DNA of 64,000 nt, from positions 23,191,318 through 23,255,317 of the forward strand of contig CM065379.1 in the NCBI GenBank assembly GCA_033060915.1. Reading direction: 5' to 3'. A model generated the notes under the pieces. That model was not told the origin of the DNA, made no database searches, and saw nothing but the letters and a program-made list of their open reading frames with translations. Position 1 is the first letter of the stretch. Each line of letters opens with the position of its first letter. Below, in pieces: positions 11,243 to 21,876 of the stretch. Source of the stretch: Euryodendron excelsum (Eukaryota; Streptophyta; Magnoliopsida; Ericales; Pentaphylacaceae). A program made the position numbers and the translations under genes.

Positions 11243-13032
11243 AGTTTTGGCTCCCGTGAAAATTTGGGCTAGGCCAAACTAGGCCAAATTTACCAACTCT
11301 CAGCCTAGGCCTTACCAAGGCCTGTAGATGGGCTTCGAGCTAGGCCACGGGCTGAAAAATAATATATTATTATTTCTTAATTAAAATTTGGAAGTATAGT
11401 AAATTTATTAAAAATGATTTAAACTTTGGCATTTTGCCATTGTTCTTTTTAATAATGATTTAAAGTTTAAGGTAAGTTAAATTATAAAACTCTCTGTCAA
11501 ATAATGTTTTATACTTTAAACATTAGTCTGAAAATTAATTTGAACTTTGAAACTTTGTTTTTCCAAACAATGAATCAAGGCTAAACAATCATTTAATTTC
11601 TCAAACTTTGTCTCAGATTTCAATGTAATCCTGAAGTTTTGATTTCTTTTATTTAAACCCTCCAACTTTAAAAAGAAAGTCAATGTGATCAAACTTTTTA
11701 AAATAAATAAATAAATAAAATAATAATTATATTTTGGCCTTCTAAACTATAACTTAATATTACTTTACCCTTATTCAACTAAAAATAGTTACATTTTCAA
11801 GATCTTAAAATCTAAGTTTATGGATTTGTTTGGTTAAAATTTTATACTAATCTCTAAAGCAAAGAGAAAATATTAATTTCATATTAAGAAACGTTATGAA
11901 TGATCTCAAAATGTTTAAGAAAATGGCCAAACTGTTCTACAAAATCTTGCTTTTATGGACCATAAATTGTTAGCCCTCACATTATTAATGAGATTTTTAA
12001 AACTACACACTGTTAACAAGGAATAAATTTTTTTTTATATTATATCCGATCAGAAATGCTACAAGTGTTCAATTTACTTATTATATATTTTTTTGTTTAT
12101 GGTGTTAATGCAGACTTAAATTCTTATAGTTTAGGGGTAAAATATAACGACTTTTAGTTTAGCGTGTAATGTGAAACTAAATTATAGTTGTGAGAGTCAA
12201 ATTATAATTAATTTTTAATTTTTTTAACTTGTTTTAAAATAGTAAACCACATTGACTTCCTTTTAAAAGTTGAATGACCAAAATAGACAAATAGAGATGA
12301 TATATTAAAATCTAAAAAAAAATTTAAGAACAAATTGATTGTTTACCCATGAATCAATGATTTATACTTTAAAGCAGGGTTGAAAAAATGATTTCAACTT
12401 TTGAACTATTATTTTCAAATAATTACTTAAGCTTCAGAGTTAATACGACAAAATGGTAATTTGTATAATGATAAAAATAAAATCAAATTTCAAAATGTAA
12501 TGGTATAATTAAACTTGTAATGATTAATACACAACATACATAAAAGTAAATTAAACAAAATATAAAAATTTAGTGAAGTCATTAAACTTTATAAACTTTA
12601 AAATCAAACATTCGGGTTGGGCCGAGGCAAAAAAAATGGCAGGCCAGGCCCACCCACAATGGGGCGGGCAAGGATGGGTTGGGCCAATTTTGGGCTCGGA
12701 CCAGGCTCAAATTGCTTGTGGGCACAAGCCAAACTTACATTCCTTTCTTTCCACCCAACCCAGTGAATTGAAATGGAAAATCTTTGAAATTGACATACCA
12801 TAATGGAATCATGGGAATGGGCACAAGCAATAACAATCTCTATAATATGAGGATGAACATGAGGATATGGACATAATGGAGATACAAATTATATATATAT
12901 ATATATATATGTATATATTTGCTATTTATTTTTATCTACTATATATGTGAAAATGACGTACACAAACCATCAAACATTATTTCAGTATAAAATAAGATGA
13001 GAATAAATTATACAATTTAGTAAGTCCATGTT
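11243..13032. repeat. Non-coding spacer block, copy 1 of a direct duplication
   Basis: Very AT-rich, non-coding sequence. From about 11431 onward it is repeated, with substitutions and small indels, at 20357-21873 continued at 26573-26688. Both ends carry GGGC-rich motifs (GGGCTAGGCC near 11265, GGGTTGGGCCGAGGC near 12613), as in plant hAT-type remnants, but I could not define termini. A TA microsatellite lies at about 12890-12911. Open frames at 12573-12803 are shadows of this repeat. Confidence 0.7.
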
Positions 13033-15431
13033 TGTAATATCCCGAACCTCTATTATCTGAATTAATGTGAATTCTTCTAAAGTCTACATTATTCTAATAT
13101 GTATTTGAGTCAAAAGACTAATGATAATGCATGTTGTAATATATGCTCCTAGTGCGAGACACATAGAATTAATTCTTATGTGTATTTTATAATTACACAC
13201 GCACCCATAGCAAACACATACACACACACACAAACTCTATTTTCTAGAGAAGTGGAGAATGAGAGAACGAAGAAAGAAGGAAGAAAAGAGAGAAGATCAA
13301 GAGGAGAGAAGATTGAGCTTGGGAAGCTCAACCTTTACAAGGAGATCACCATTTTTGGAGTTTGAAGAGCTTGGGAGAGAAAGGTATGAACTCTAACTCT
13401 TGGGTGTGTATGTATGAGAACATGCTATAGTTGTGTTGGGTGACTCATTTGAGTCTTAATTAGTTAGATTTTGAGAGTTTGTAAGCTTCCATGGATGAAT
13501 TGAGAGTTGAGGTTGAAAATCTCTAAATTTGTGCATGTTAGGTTTGAGATTTCAAACCCTAGATCCCTTTGATTTACTTACTGGTTTAGCTTTATTTTGA
13601 GATATTTAGTCTTCTTGGGTTAATCTTTGAATCCTAGAAGCATTGGTAGAGTTTGGGGTGGTTTGGATTTAGAAATCTAAGGCTTGAAGAACCCATTTTT
13701 TTAATCAAAATGTGCAGGGATCGTCAAGACAGTGTGTATTATTATCCTGACGGTCAGTTTTGAAGTTTGGGGTGGCCACAAGTCATTAGGATGCAACATT
13801 TATCATCTTGACGATAGTATTTTTGGAGATGTCAAGCTCTTGGGGCGTCTTGACATTTTTGCTAACGCTGGTGCCTGATAGTCCAACACTGTTTAGTAAA
13901 ATCGGCAAAACTTGCTCTAAAGAACTCATATTAATACACCGTTTGAAGCATTTGAAAGTAGACTCATAGACCTTTGTATCCATATAAAGTTTGTACTCTA
14001 ATTCCTTATAGATTGCGAGATATGAAATTTTAAAATTGACCCAAAATTTCTATCAGTAACATTGTTCTTCAGAATTTTAGTTCATTTTTCATAGGACATA
14101 ACTTCTTCATCTGAAATATATTTTTGACCCATAACCTATCAAATTAAAGAATTTTAAGCCTATTTTCAAATGAAATTGACCTAGAATATAGTCTCATTTT
14201 TTTTTATAAGAATGAGATGCATTGAATTAACTGGTGTTGAGGGATCAATGTTTTAAACCTTAACTTTTATGATTCTTGCTTTGCATTGGGATCTTATGTT
14301 TGATACTTCTATGTACTCTATGTGTAGGAGCGCCCTTGTTTAGCACCAATTCTCAAGGATAGAGGTGAGTAATGATATGCTATGAGTAAAACCATATTAA
14401 TTTTTAAATGTTTTAAGTTCAACTTCATATCATACAATGTTTTTCATATGTTTTCAATGCATCAATGGTTATGTTCAATTATAAATGTCATACTTTTAAA
14501 TGCATGCAAGTTATACTTATGTTATGAATCGAAACCCATGGACTATAAAGAGATGCAAAAATTTTCATGGTATGGTGCCAACTCGAGGTCTTTTCGTGGC
14601 AAGACCTTAAACTCGCCTGATAGTCCTACGATAGGGGACGTGAAATAAACTATCGACATGTTGGGAGATGTCCTTTGGCCTAAAGAGCCATTGCGTGACC
14701 TAAGAATATTACTATGGAGCCTAGCTCATATGTCGAGTTGTAGCACACTTATTCTTTTAGTACAAGAACCAAGATATGTTCAAATGCTTATGACAAGTTA
14801 TGTTATACTTTATCACAGACAAAGATATGTTACATCTCTCTTTTATGGTATTATGTTTTGAAACGATAAAAGGTTTCAATATGATGCTCATGCTATATAT
14901 GATTTTAAGCCTATGCTTTCATGTTTTCAAATTCATGCTCTATATGCATAAATGTTTATCGATTGTTTTATACATTAGATATAAATGCTAGTCTATAGTA
15001 GTTTCATGCTCGTGCATCATTGTTATTCGCTAAGCATTAGTTTACGTTTTCTCAAATGTTTTCAGGTAGCCAATCCGGAAGGCCTTAAGAGGAGGCCATA
15101 TGTAGATTTTGAGCTATGACCCACGGGCCTATGTTATGTTATGTGTATTTGGGCTAGACTCTAATGTTTTGTAATATTATAAATGATATAACTATGGCTG
15201 CCTCGAATAGGCCCATATGTATGTTTATGTTTTGGATTAGGCATAATTCTGCCATGTATGACGCAAGTTGTATTTTAAACTATAAAAAAATTCTACTTCT
15301 GCAATTATGTATCATTTTAAATGATGATGCACAGGTATTCAACCGGTTTATGTAATGCGGCATTGGCTAGCCTTTCTACTGGCCGGTCATGTACCCTAAA
15401 TCCACTTAGATCGGGTTACGGGGGCGTGACA
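13033..15431 (+). repeat. 5' LTR of gypsy element B
   Basis: A 2,399 bp LTR starting TGTAATATCCCGAACC and ending GGGGCGTGACA, followed three bases later by a PBS. It is near-identical in organisation to the solo LTR at 26689-29043 and in reverse to element A's LTR. It includes a CA microsatellite at about 13200-13231, a motif array with CGTCAAGAC/GTCTTGACG arms at about 13715-13860, and many short open frames with no coding support. Confidence 0.9.
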
Positions 15432-15434
15432 GTA

Positions 15435-15452
15435 TGGTATTAGAGCTATAGG
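15435..15452 (+). other. Primer binding site, initiator Met tRNA type
   Basis: TGGTATTAGAGCTATAGG directly follows the 5' LTR. Plant retrotransposons commonly prime from the initiator Met tRNA with TGGTATCAGAGC at this place; here one C has become T. Confidence 0.85.
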
Positions 15453-15623
15453 TTAACATTATAAGATTGAGTCATGTCTATATATAATTCTAGGTTAACT
15501 TGTATATGTGCTACATGTATATATATGTACATGTATACTATGTGTATAATTACGTGCCAAGATGTATTACGTATCGTGATATGTTATGTACTTGACTGTT
15601 TGTTTGATTACATAGAGCTAATC
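15453..15623 (+). other. Leader of gypsy element B
   Basis: Untranslated leader between PBS and the gag ATG at 15624. AT-rich with repeated TATATGTAC-like words and no feature of note. Confidence 0.6.
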
Positions 15624-16738
15624 ATGTCATCAAAAGGAAGAGGTCGTAGAGGAGCTACAGAACCCAAAAATCGCATGGACCATATTGAGAGAATTTTGTC
15701 CAGGCTTGTTTAAGTGGCCTAAGATACTCAAAGTAACACCACCAACATGCCAGAGTCACCTGTGGCTCAAGCACCAAGAGTGGAAGCAGTGGCCCGTGTC
15801 ACCATTAACCAGTTGCAATAGTTAAACCCCTCAACTTTTCAGGGAACTCCTGATCCCATGGCCATGGAGTCTTGGCTTTTGGGAATTGAGAGGGTGTTTG
15901 AAATGCTACCTTGTGCAGATGAACAAAAGGTATTTTTGCCACCTTTACCTCTGAAGGAGCTGTACTAGTTTGGTAGATGCTGAAGAAGGCAGCGGAGCCA
16001 CAGTGGTTGTGGCCTAGATTCTTGCAAGTGTTCAATGAGGAATATTTTCCTGAGACTGTCAAAGATTTGAAAACTACCGAGTTTCTCAACTTGACGCAAA
16101 GAGATTTGACGGTAGCAGAGTACAATGCCAAGTTCATGGAGTTGTCCCGATATGCTCTATATATTGTATCATCAGAGAATCGTAAGGCAAGAAAGTTTGA
16201 GGCTGGATTACGCTGGAACATTCGTAGCAAAGTAGACATCTTAAGACTTGAGACTCATTAAGAAGTTGTGCAATGGGCTATGATTGCTAAGAGGGCTTTT
16301 ACTGAAGCGGCTTAATATTGGAAAAAAACATAATAAGAGAATCGAAAGTGACCAAAATAGAGGACAAAGTTCAAAGAGACAAAGTTCGGGGTCTTTCGGT
16401 GGGAATTCATCTACACTACGGACGAACACTAGGGGCCGAGGTGACGGCATGACTAATGAAACACCAATGTGCCCTATTTGTCAGAGAAGCATTGGGGCAC
16501 ATGTCTTTTGAGAAGTAGAGCTTGTTATGGGTGGGGCCAAGTTGGGCACCGAGTGAGGGACTGTCCAAAGAAGAGTAGAGCACAAGGATTTGGGGCATTA
16601 GCATTAACCTTGGTTCAGCAATCTACGGCTAATAGGAGGGAAAATCAACAACGACAAGGCCGAGCTTTTGCACTTACCCCGAGAAATACCCCAACCACCA
16701 ACTCTGGAGTGTCAGGCATACTTCCTATTTGTGGTTGA
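15624..16738 (+). pseudogene. Ty3/gypsy gag with CCHC zinc knuckle, broken (element B)
   Basis: Begins MSSKGRGRRGATEPKNRMDH at 15624, then stops within 30 codons. Further frames contain the capsid-type region (MAMESWLLGIERVFEMLP near 15858; VFNEEYFPETVKDLKTTEFL near 16030; LTVAEYNAKFMELSRYA near 16107) and a nucleocapsid knuckle near 16520 with CYGWGQVGHRVRDCP. In that CX2CX4HX4C motif the second Cys is Trp, which would abolish zinc binding. Gag forms the virus-like particle in this family. Multiple stops make it inactive. Confidence 0.85.
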
Positions 16739-17140
16739 CCTGCACACATCTTTATTGATTCCGGTTCCACATATTCATTTGTCTCATACCTTTTTACTTA
16801 ATACTTGCATACATCTCTGGTACCTCTTAATTATATTTTGACTATATCGTTGCCATCCGGGGATTCCATGTTGTGTGATAGGATTTACAATTCTTGTGAG
16901 GTTCTTGTTAACGATGTGCCCATATTTGTAAATCTTATTCCTCTAGAATGCACAGCTTTGATATCATCTTAGGAATGGATTGGTTGTCCTCTCAACGTGC
17001 TATCATTGATTGTGAACTTAAACAAGTAGTGGTTCATCCTTCTACCCATTCGGGACTTGTATTCGAGGGAGTTGAGGTAGTGCTTCCACCCTATCTTATT
17101 TCATCCATGCAAGCACGCTGTTTAATTTAAAAAGGGAATC
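16739..17140 (+). pseudogene. Ty3/gypsy aspartic protease (element B)
   Basis: After the knuckle comes the retropepsin region: IFIDSGSTYSFVSYLF with the catalytic DSG near 16756, then LPSGDSMLCDRIYNS and LGMDWLSSQRAIIDCELKQ (16948-17130 frame). A TGA and at least one frameshift interrupt it. In this family the protease cleaves the Gag-Pol polyprotein. Confidence 0.8.
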
Positions 17141-18133
17141 GTGCATTCTTGTGTAGCATTGTTGACACACATTTTCCTATCATCCTTGGAAGATATCCAT
17201 ATTGTTCAAGAATTTCCTGATATCTTCCCTGATGAGTTACCTGGTTCCTTAGTGGATCAGGAAATTGAGTTTAATATTGATCTTAATCTGGGTACTAGAC
17301 CCATTTCCAAAGCTCCTTACCGTATGTCTCCTCTAAAGTTGAAAGAGTTAAAGGTTCAACTCTAAGACTTATTGGAAAAGGGATTTATCCGTCCTAGTGT
17401 CTCACCTTGGGGTGCTCCCGTGTTATTTGTGAAAAAGAAATATGGAACCATGAGATAGTGTATTAACTATTGGGAATTGAACAAGGTCACCATCAAGAAC
17501 AAGTACCTATTGCCAAGAGTGGATGATTTATTTGATCAGCTTCAAGGCGCCCAAGTATTTTTGAAAATTGACCTAACGTCGGGTAATCACCAACTAAAGA
17601 TCAAGGCTAGCGATGTGGAGAAGACGGCTTTCCAAACCAGATATGGTCATTATGAATTTCTGGTTATGCCATTTGGAGTAACTAATGCACCTGCTGCATT
17701 CATGGATTTGATGAATCGGGTTTTCAAACCTTTCCTTGATGATTTTGTTATTGTGTTTATTGATGATAGTTTATTGTACTCTAAGAGTTTTGTAGAGCAT
17801 GAGCACCACTTAGGGATGGTCCTTCAGACTCTGCGAGACAAAAGGCTGTATACTAAATTGAAGAAGTGTGAATTCTGGCTACCAAGTGTAGCATTTTTGG
17901 GATACATTATCAACATAGATGGAGTGTCTGTTGATCTTTCGAAGGTTGAAGCCATTGTGAATTGGCCAAAATCAACAAATGTGACCGAAGTCATAAGTTT
18001 TATGGCTTTAACTGGGTATTACCGAAGATTTGTCAGGAATTTCTCTAAGATCGCAACTCCTCTGCGTAGCTCACCCAAAAGAACACCCCATTTGAATGGA
18101 ACGAGAAGAGGGAATAGAGTTTCTAAGAACTGA
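17141..18133 (+). pseudogene. Ty3/gypsy reverse transcriptase (element B)
   Basis: The RT N-terminal segment (PGSLVDQEIEFNIDLNLGTR, ISKAPYRMSPLKLKELK) is followed after a short gap by a 218-codon open piece (17477-18133) with [53 protein letters not shown] and [11 protein letters not shown], where the catalytic box usually written YVDD/YIDD is FIDD. The [20 protein letters not shown] thumb motif is present. Stops at 17364 and 17457 and a later frameshift inactivate it. Confidence 0.9.
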
Positions 18134-18570
18134 AGAACTGATTAGTGTCCGCACCAATTCTAGCCTTGCTTTTCGGGATTGGCAGGTTTTTCATTTACAG
18201 CGACACTTCGCATAGAGGACTGGGATGTGTGTTGATGCAGCACGACAAGGTGATTGCATATACCTCGAGATAGTTAAGACTGCATGAGAAGAACTACCTA
18301 ACCCATGATCTTGAATTAGCAGTTGTGGTGTTTGCTTTGAAGATTTGGCGCCACTATTTGTACGGAGTCACGTGTGAGATCTTCACTAACCACAAGAGTT
18401 TGAAGTATCTTTTCACACGGAAAGAGCTAAACATTAGACAGAGAAGATGGCTCGAGTTGATCAAGGACTACGATGTTCTCACTCAATACCATCTGGCCAA
18501 GGCCAATGTCGTGGCTGATATCTTGAGTCAGAAAACCGCTGCCAACCTAGCATGCCTGGTTACGTCGTAA
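18134..18570 (+). pseudogene. Ty3/gypsy RNase H (element B)
   Basis: RNase H domain with FIYSDTSHRGLGCVLMQH (18189-18243), then [19 protein letters not shown] and [20 protein letters not shown], ending [21 protein letters not shown] near 18271 and a frameshift at its start inactivate it. It removes the RNA strand during reverse transcription in active relatives. Confidence 0.85.
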
Positions 18571-19690
18571 TGACCCTTGTTCATCGAATTAGAAAGCGTA
18601 GAAATTGAGATTGTCCCGTAAGGCACAAATATGATAGTTACCGCCATAATCGCCCAACCAGCCTTAATTAAGGTTGTAAAGCAAAGACAGCCTGAAGATC
18701 TATACTTATGGAAGATTTATGAAGAATTGGGAACAAAGCCGAAGCCCGACTTTACCTTGTAAAATGAAGCTTTAAAGTTCAAGGACTGCTTATGTGTGCC
18801 AGACATACCTGAGGTTAAGATGCGAGTTTTGGAGGAAGCTCAGAACACGAAGTTCACTATACATCCAAAAGGCACAAAAATGTATCAGGATTTGAAGGAA
18901 ACATTTTGGTGGCCAGGAATGAAGAAGGAAATTGCCGAATTCGTGACACGATGCCTACATTATCAATAAGTCAAGGCAGAACATCAAAGACTGGTGGGAC
19001 TACTGCAACCTTTACCGATACCAGAATAGAAGTGGGAGCATATCACCATGGATTTCGTCATGGGACTGCCAAGATCGCCACGGGGTTGTGATACTATTTA
19101 GGTTATTGTTGATTGCCTTACCAAGTCTGCACATTTCTTACCATTGAAAACTACGTACTTCTTATCAAAGTAAGCGACCCTTTACATTGCAAATATTTTT
19201 TGACTGCACGGTACGCTAGTTTCGATAGTGTCGGATCGAGAACCGAGATTTGTGTCAAAATTTTGGAAGAGTTTGCAAAGGGTTTGAGGTACCTAATTGA
19301 AGTTCAGCATGACCTTTCATCCACAAACTAATGGGCAATCAGAAAGAACCATTTAGGCTTTAGAAGACATGTTACAGTTATATGTCCTTGACTTTTAGGG
19401 AAGTTGGGTGGATTATTTGTCATTACTTGAATTCACTTGCAACAATAGTTTTCACGTGAGCATTAGGATGTCACCTTATGAAGCACTTTATGGGAGGAAG
19501 TGTAGATCTCCAGTTTGTTGGGCCGAGGTTGGAGAGGGAAAGATTCTTAAACCAGAGATTGTGTAATTGACCACCAACAAGATCAAGATAATTCAGCAAC
19601 GACTGCAAATTGCTCAAAGTCGCCAAAAGAGTTATGTAGACGTGCGAAGACGGGACTTAGAGTTTGAATAAGGGAATCACGTGTTCTTGA
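18571..19690 (+). pseudogene. Ty3/gypsy integrase core (element B)
   Basis: The HHCC zinc-binding region is seen as FWWPGMKKEIAEFVTRCLHY near 18905; the last Cys of the CxxC pair is Tyr. The catalytic core follows with HITMDFVMGLPRSP (first D), the SDRE region near 19235 (second D) and a GQSERTI segment near 19333 with the expected Glu. [18 protein letters not shown] lies at about 19491-19545. At least eight stops or frameshifts occur. The fold and order are those of chromovirus integrases. Confidence 0.85.
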
Positions 19691-20088
19691 AGGTATCTCA
19701 TTCTAAGGGGATAAATCATTTCGACAAGAAGGGAAAACTCAGTTCAAGGTACATTGGGCCATTTGAAGTTCTTGAACGGGTTGGACCCGTTGCTTACCAT
19801 ATTGCTCTTCCACCGGAACTTTTATAAGTTCATGACGTATTTCATGTTTTAATGTTAGGGAGGTATGTTCATGACCCGACGCACGTGATTGATCACTATC
19901 CTTTTATAGTGAACGAAGATTTGAGTTACATTGAAAGACCGATAGAGATTCTGGATCGTCGTGACCAAGTTCTTAGGAATAAGGTCATTCCTTTGGTACG
20001 AGTTTTGTGGCAAAACCACACATGGGAGGAGTCTACATGGGAACGTGAAGATAAGATTCGAGAATGTTATCCTTTTTTGTTTGAATGA
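19691..20088 (+). pseudogene. Integrase C-terminal domain and chromodomain (element B)
   Basis: SSRYIGPFEVLERVGPVAYH, then a stop near 19825, then the chromodomain-containing 19852-20088 frame: RYVHDPTHVIDHYPF, IEILDRRDQVLRNKVIPLV, RVLWQNHTWEESTWER, ending YPFLFE at a natural stop. This C-terminal chromodomain places the element among plant chromoviruses, probably the Del/Tekay group (inference). Confidence 0.85.
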
Positions 20089-20122
20089 TGGCTTCTATCA
20101 AGTTTGGGGATAAAACTTCTTT

Positions 20123-20132
20123 AAGGGGGGAA
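20123..20132 (+). other. Polypurine tract of gypsy element B
   Basis: AAGGGGGGAA a few bases before the TGTAATATCC start of the 3' LTR, mirroring the tract of element A. Confidence 0.8.
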
Positions 20133-20135
20133 TGA

Positions 20136-20356
20136 TGTAATATCCTGAACCTCTATTATTTGAATTAATGTGAATTCTCCTAAATTTTATATCATTCTAA
20201 TGTGCATTTGGTTCAAAAGACCAATGGTAATGTATGTTGTAACATATGCTCTTAGTGCGAGACACATGGGATTAATTCTTATGTGTATCTTCTAATTACA
20301 CACACACTTGTAGCAAACACACACACACACACACTCTATTTCTAGTGCGAGACACA
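20136..20356 (+). repeat. Truncated 3' LTR of gypsy element B
   Basis: The first ~220 bp of an LTR (TGTAATATCCTGAACC through the CA-repeat and CTCTATTTCTAG), then an abrupt change to the spacer block that also precedes the 5' LTR. The words TAGTGCGAGACACAT just before the switch repeat a phrase about 90 bp upstream, suggesting a rearrangement join. The missing 2.2 kb of LTR is not found nearby. Confidence 0.75.
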
Positions 20357-21841
20357 TTGTTCATTTTAATAATGATTTAAAGTTTAAGGTAAGTTAAATT
20401 ATGAAACTCTTTGTCAAACGATGTTTTATACTTTAAACATTAGTCTAAAAATTGATTTGAACTTTGAAACTTTGTTTTTTCAAAACAATGAATTAAGGGT
20501 AAATAATTATTTAATTCCTTAAACTTTGTCTCAGATTTCAATGTAATCTTGAAACTTTGATTTCTTTTATTTAGACTCTCCAAATTTAAAAAGAAAGTTA
20601 ATGTGGTCCAACTTTTTAAAATAAATAAAGAAATTAAATAATAATTATATTTTGGCCTTCTAAACTATAACTTAATATTACTTTACCCCTATTCAACTAA
20701 AAATAGTTATATTTTCAACATCATAAAATCTGAGTTTAGGGATTTGTTTGGTCAAAATTTTACACTAATCTTTAAAGCAAAGAGAAAATATAAACTTCAT
20801 ACTAAGAAACGTTATAAATGATCTCAAAATGTTTAAGAAAATGACCAAAATGATCCATAAAATCTTACTTTTATGGACCACTAATTGTTGGCTCTCACAT
20901 TATTAATGAAATTTTTTAAACTACACACCGTTAACAAGGAACAAATTTTTTTATATTGTATCCGATTAGAAATGCTACAAGTGTTCAATATATTACATTT
21001 TTTTTTATTAATAGTATTAATACGGACTTAAATTCTCATAGTTTAAGGGTGAAATATAACGACTTTTAGTTTAGCGTGTAAAGTGAAACTAAATCATAGT
21101 TGTGAGAGTCAAATTGTAATTAATTTTTAATTTTTTTAACTTATTTTAAAATGCTGAACCACATTGACTTCCTTTCAAAAGTTGAAGGACCAAAATAGAA
21201 AAAATCAAAGTTTAGAGATGACATATTGAAATATGAAACAAAATTTAAGGACAAATTGATTGTTTACCCATGAATCAATGATTTATACTATAAAGTGAGG
21301 TTGAAAAAATGATTTCAACTTTTGAACTATTATTTTCAAATAATTACTTAAGGTTTAAAGTTAATACGACAAAATGGTAATTTGTATAATGATAAAAATA
21401 AAATCAAATTTCAAAATGCAATGGTATAATTAAACTTGTAATGATTAATACACAACATACATAAAAGTAAATCAAACAAATTATAAAAATTTAGTGAAGT
21501 CATTAAACTTTATAAACTTTAAAATCAAAAGTTTGGGCTAGGCCGTGGCAAAAAAAATGGCAGGCTAGGCCCACCCATAATTCGGGGGGTTTGGGGGGGG
21601 GGGGGGGGGGGGGGGGGGGGCGGCTAGGATGGGTTGGGCTGATTTTGGGCTCAGACCGGGCTCAGATTGCTTGCGGGCGCAAGCCAAATTTACATCCCTT
21701 TCTTTCCACACAACCCAGTGGATTGAAATGGAAAATCATTGAAATTGACATACCATAATGGAATCATGGGTATGGGCACGGGCAAGAACAATCTCTATAA
21801 TATGAGGATGAGCATGAGAATATGGACACAATGGAGATACA

Positions 21842-21873
<32 letters not shown>
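20357..21873. repeat. Non-coding spacer block, copy 2 (left part)
   Basis: Aligns along its length with 11431-12910. It contains a 28 bp run of G (21593-21620) where copy 1 has only GGGGCGGGC, and a TA microsatellite at about 21844-21872. The block is cut by the solo LTR at 21874-26572 and continues at 26573-26688, matching 12915-13032. Confidence 0.85.
21593..21620 (+). repeat. 28 bp G homopolymer
   Basis: Uninterrupted G run in spacer copy 2; copy 1 has a short G/C-rich stretch at the same place. Confidence 0.9.

Positions 21874-21876
<3 letters not shown>

Noticed and set aside
2125..11247. Target duplication for gypsy element A
   Set aside because: ATATT before 2130 and AGTTT after 11242 share only three of five bases, too weak to call.
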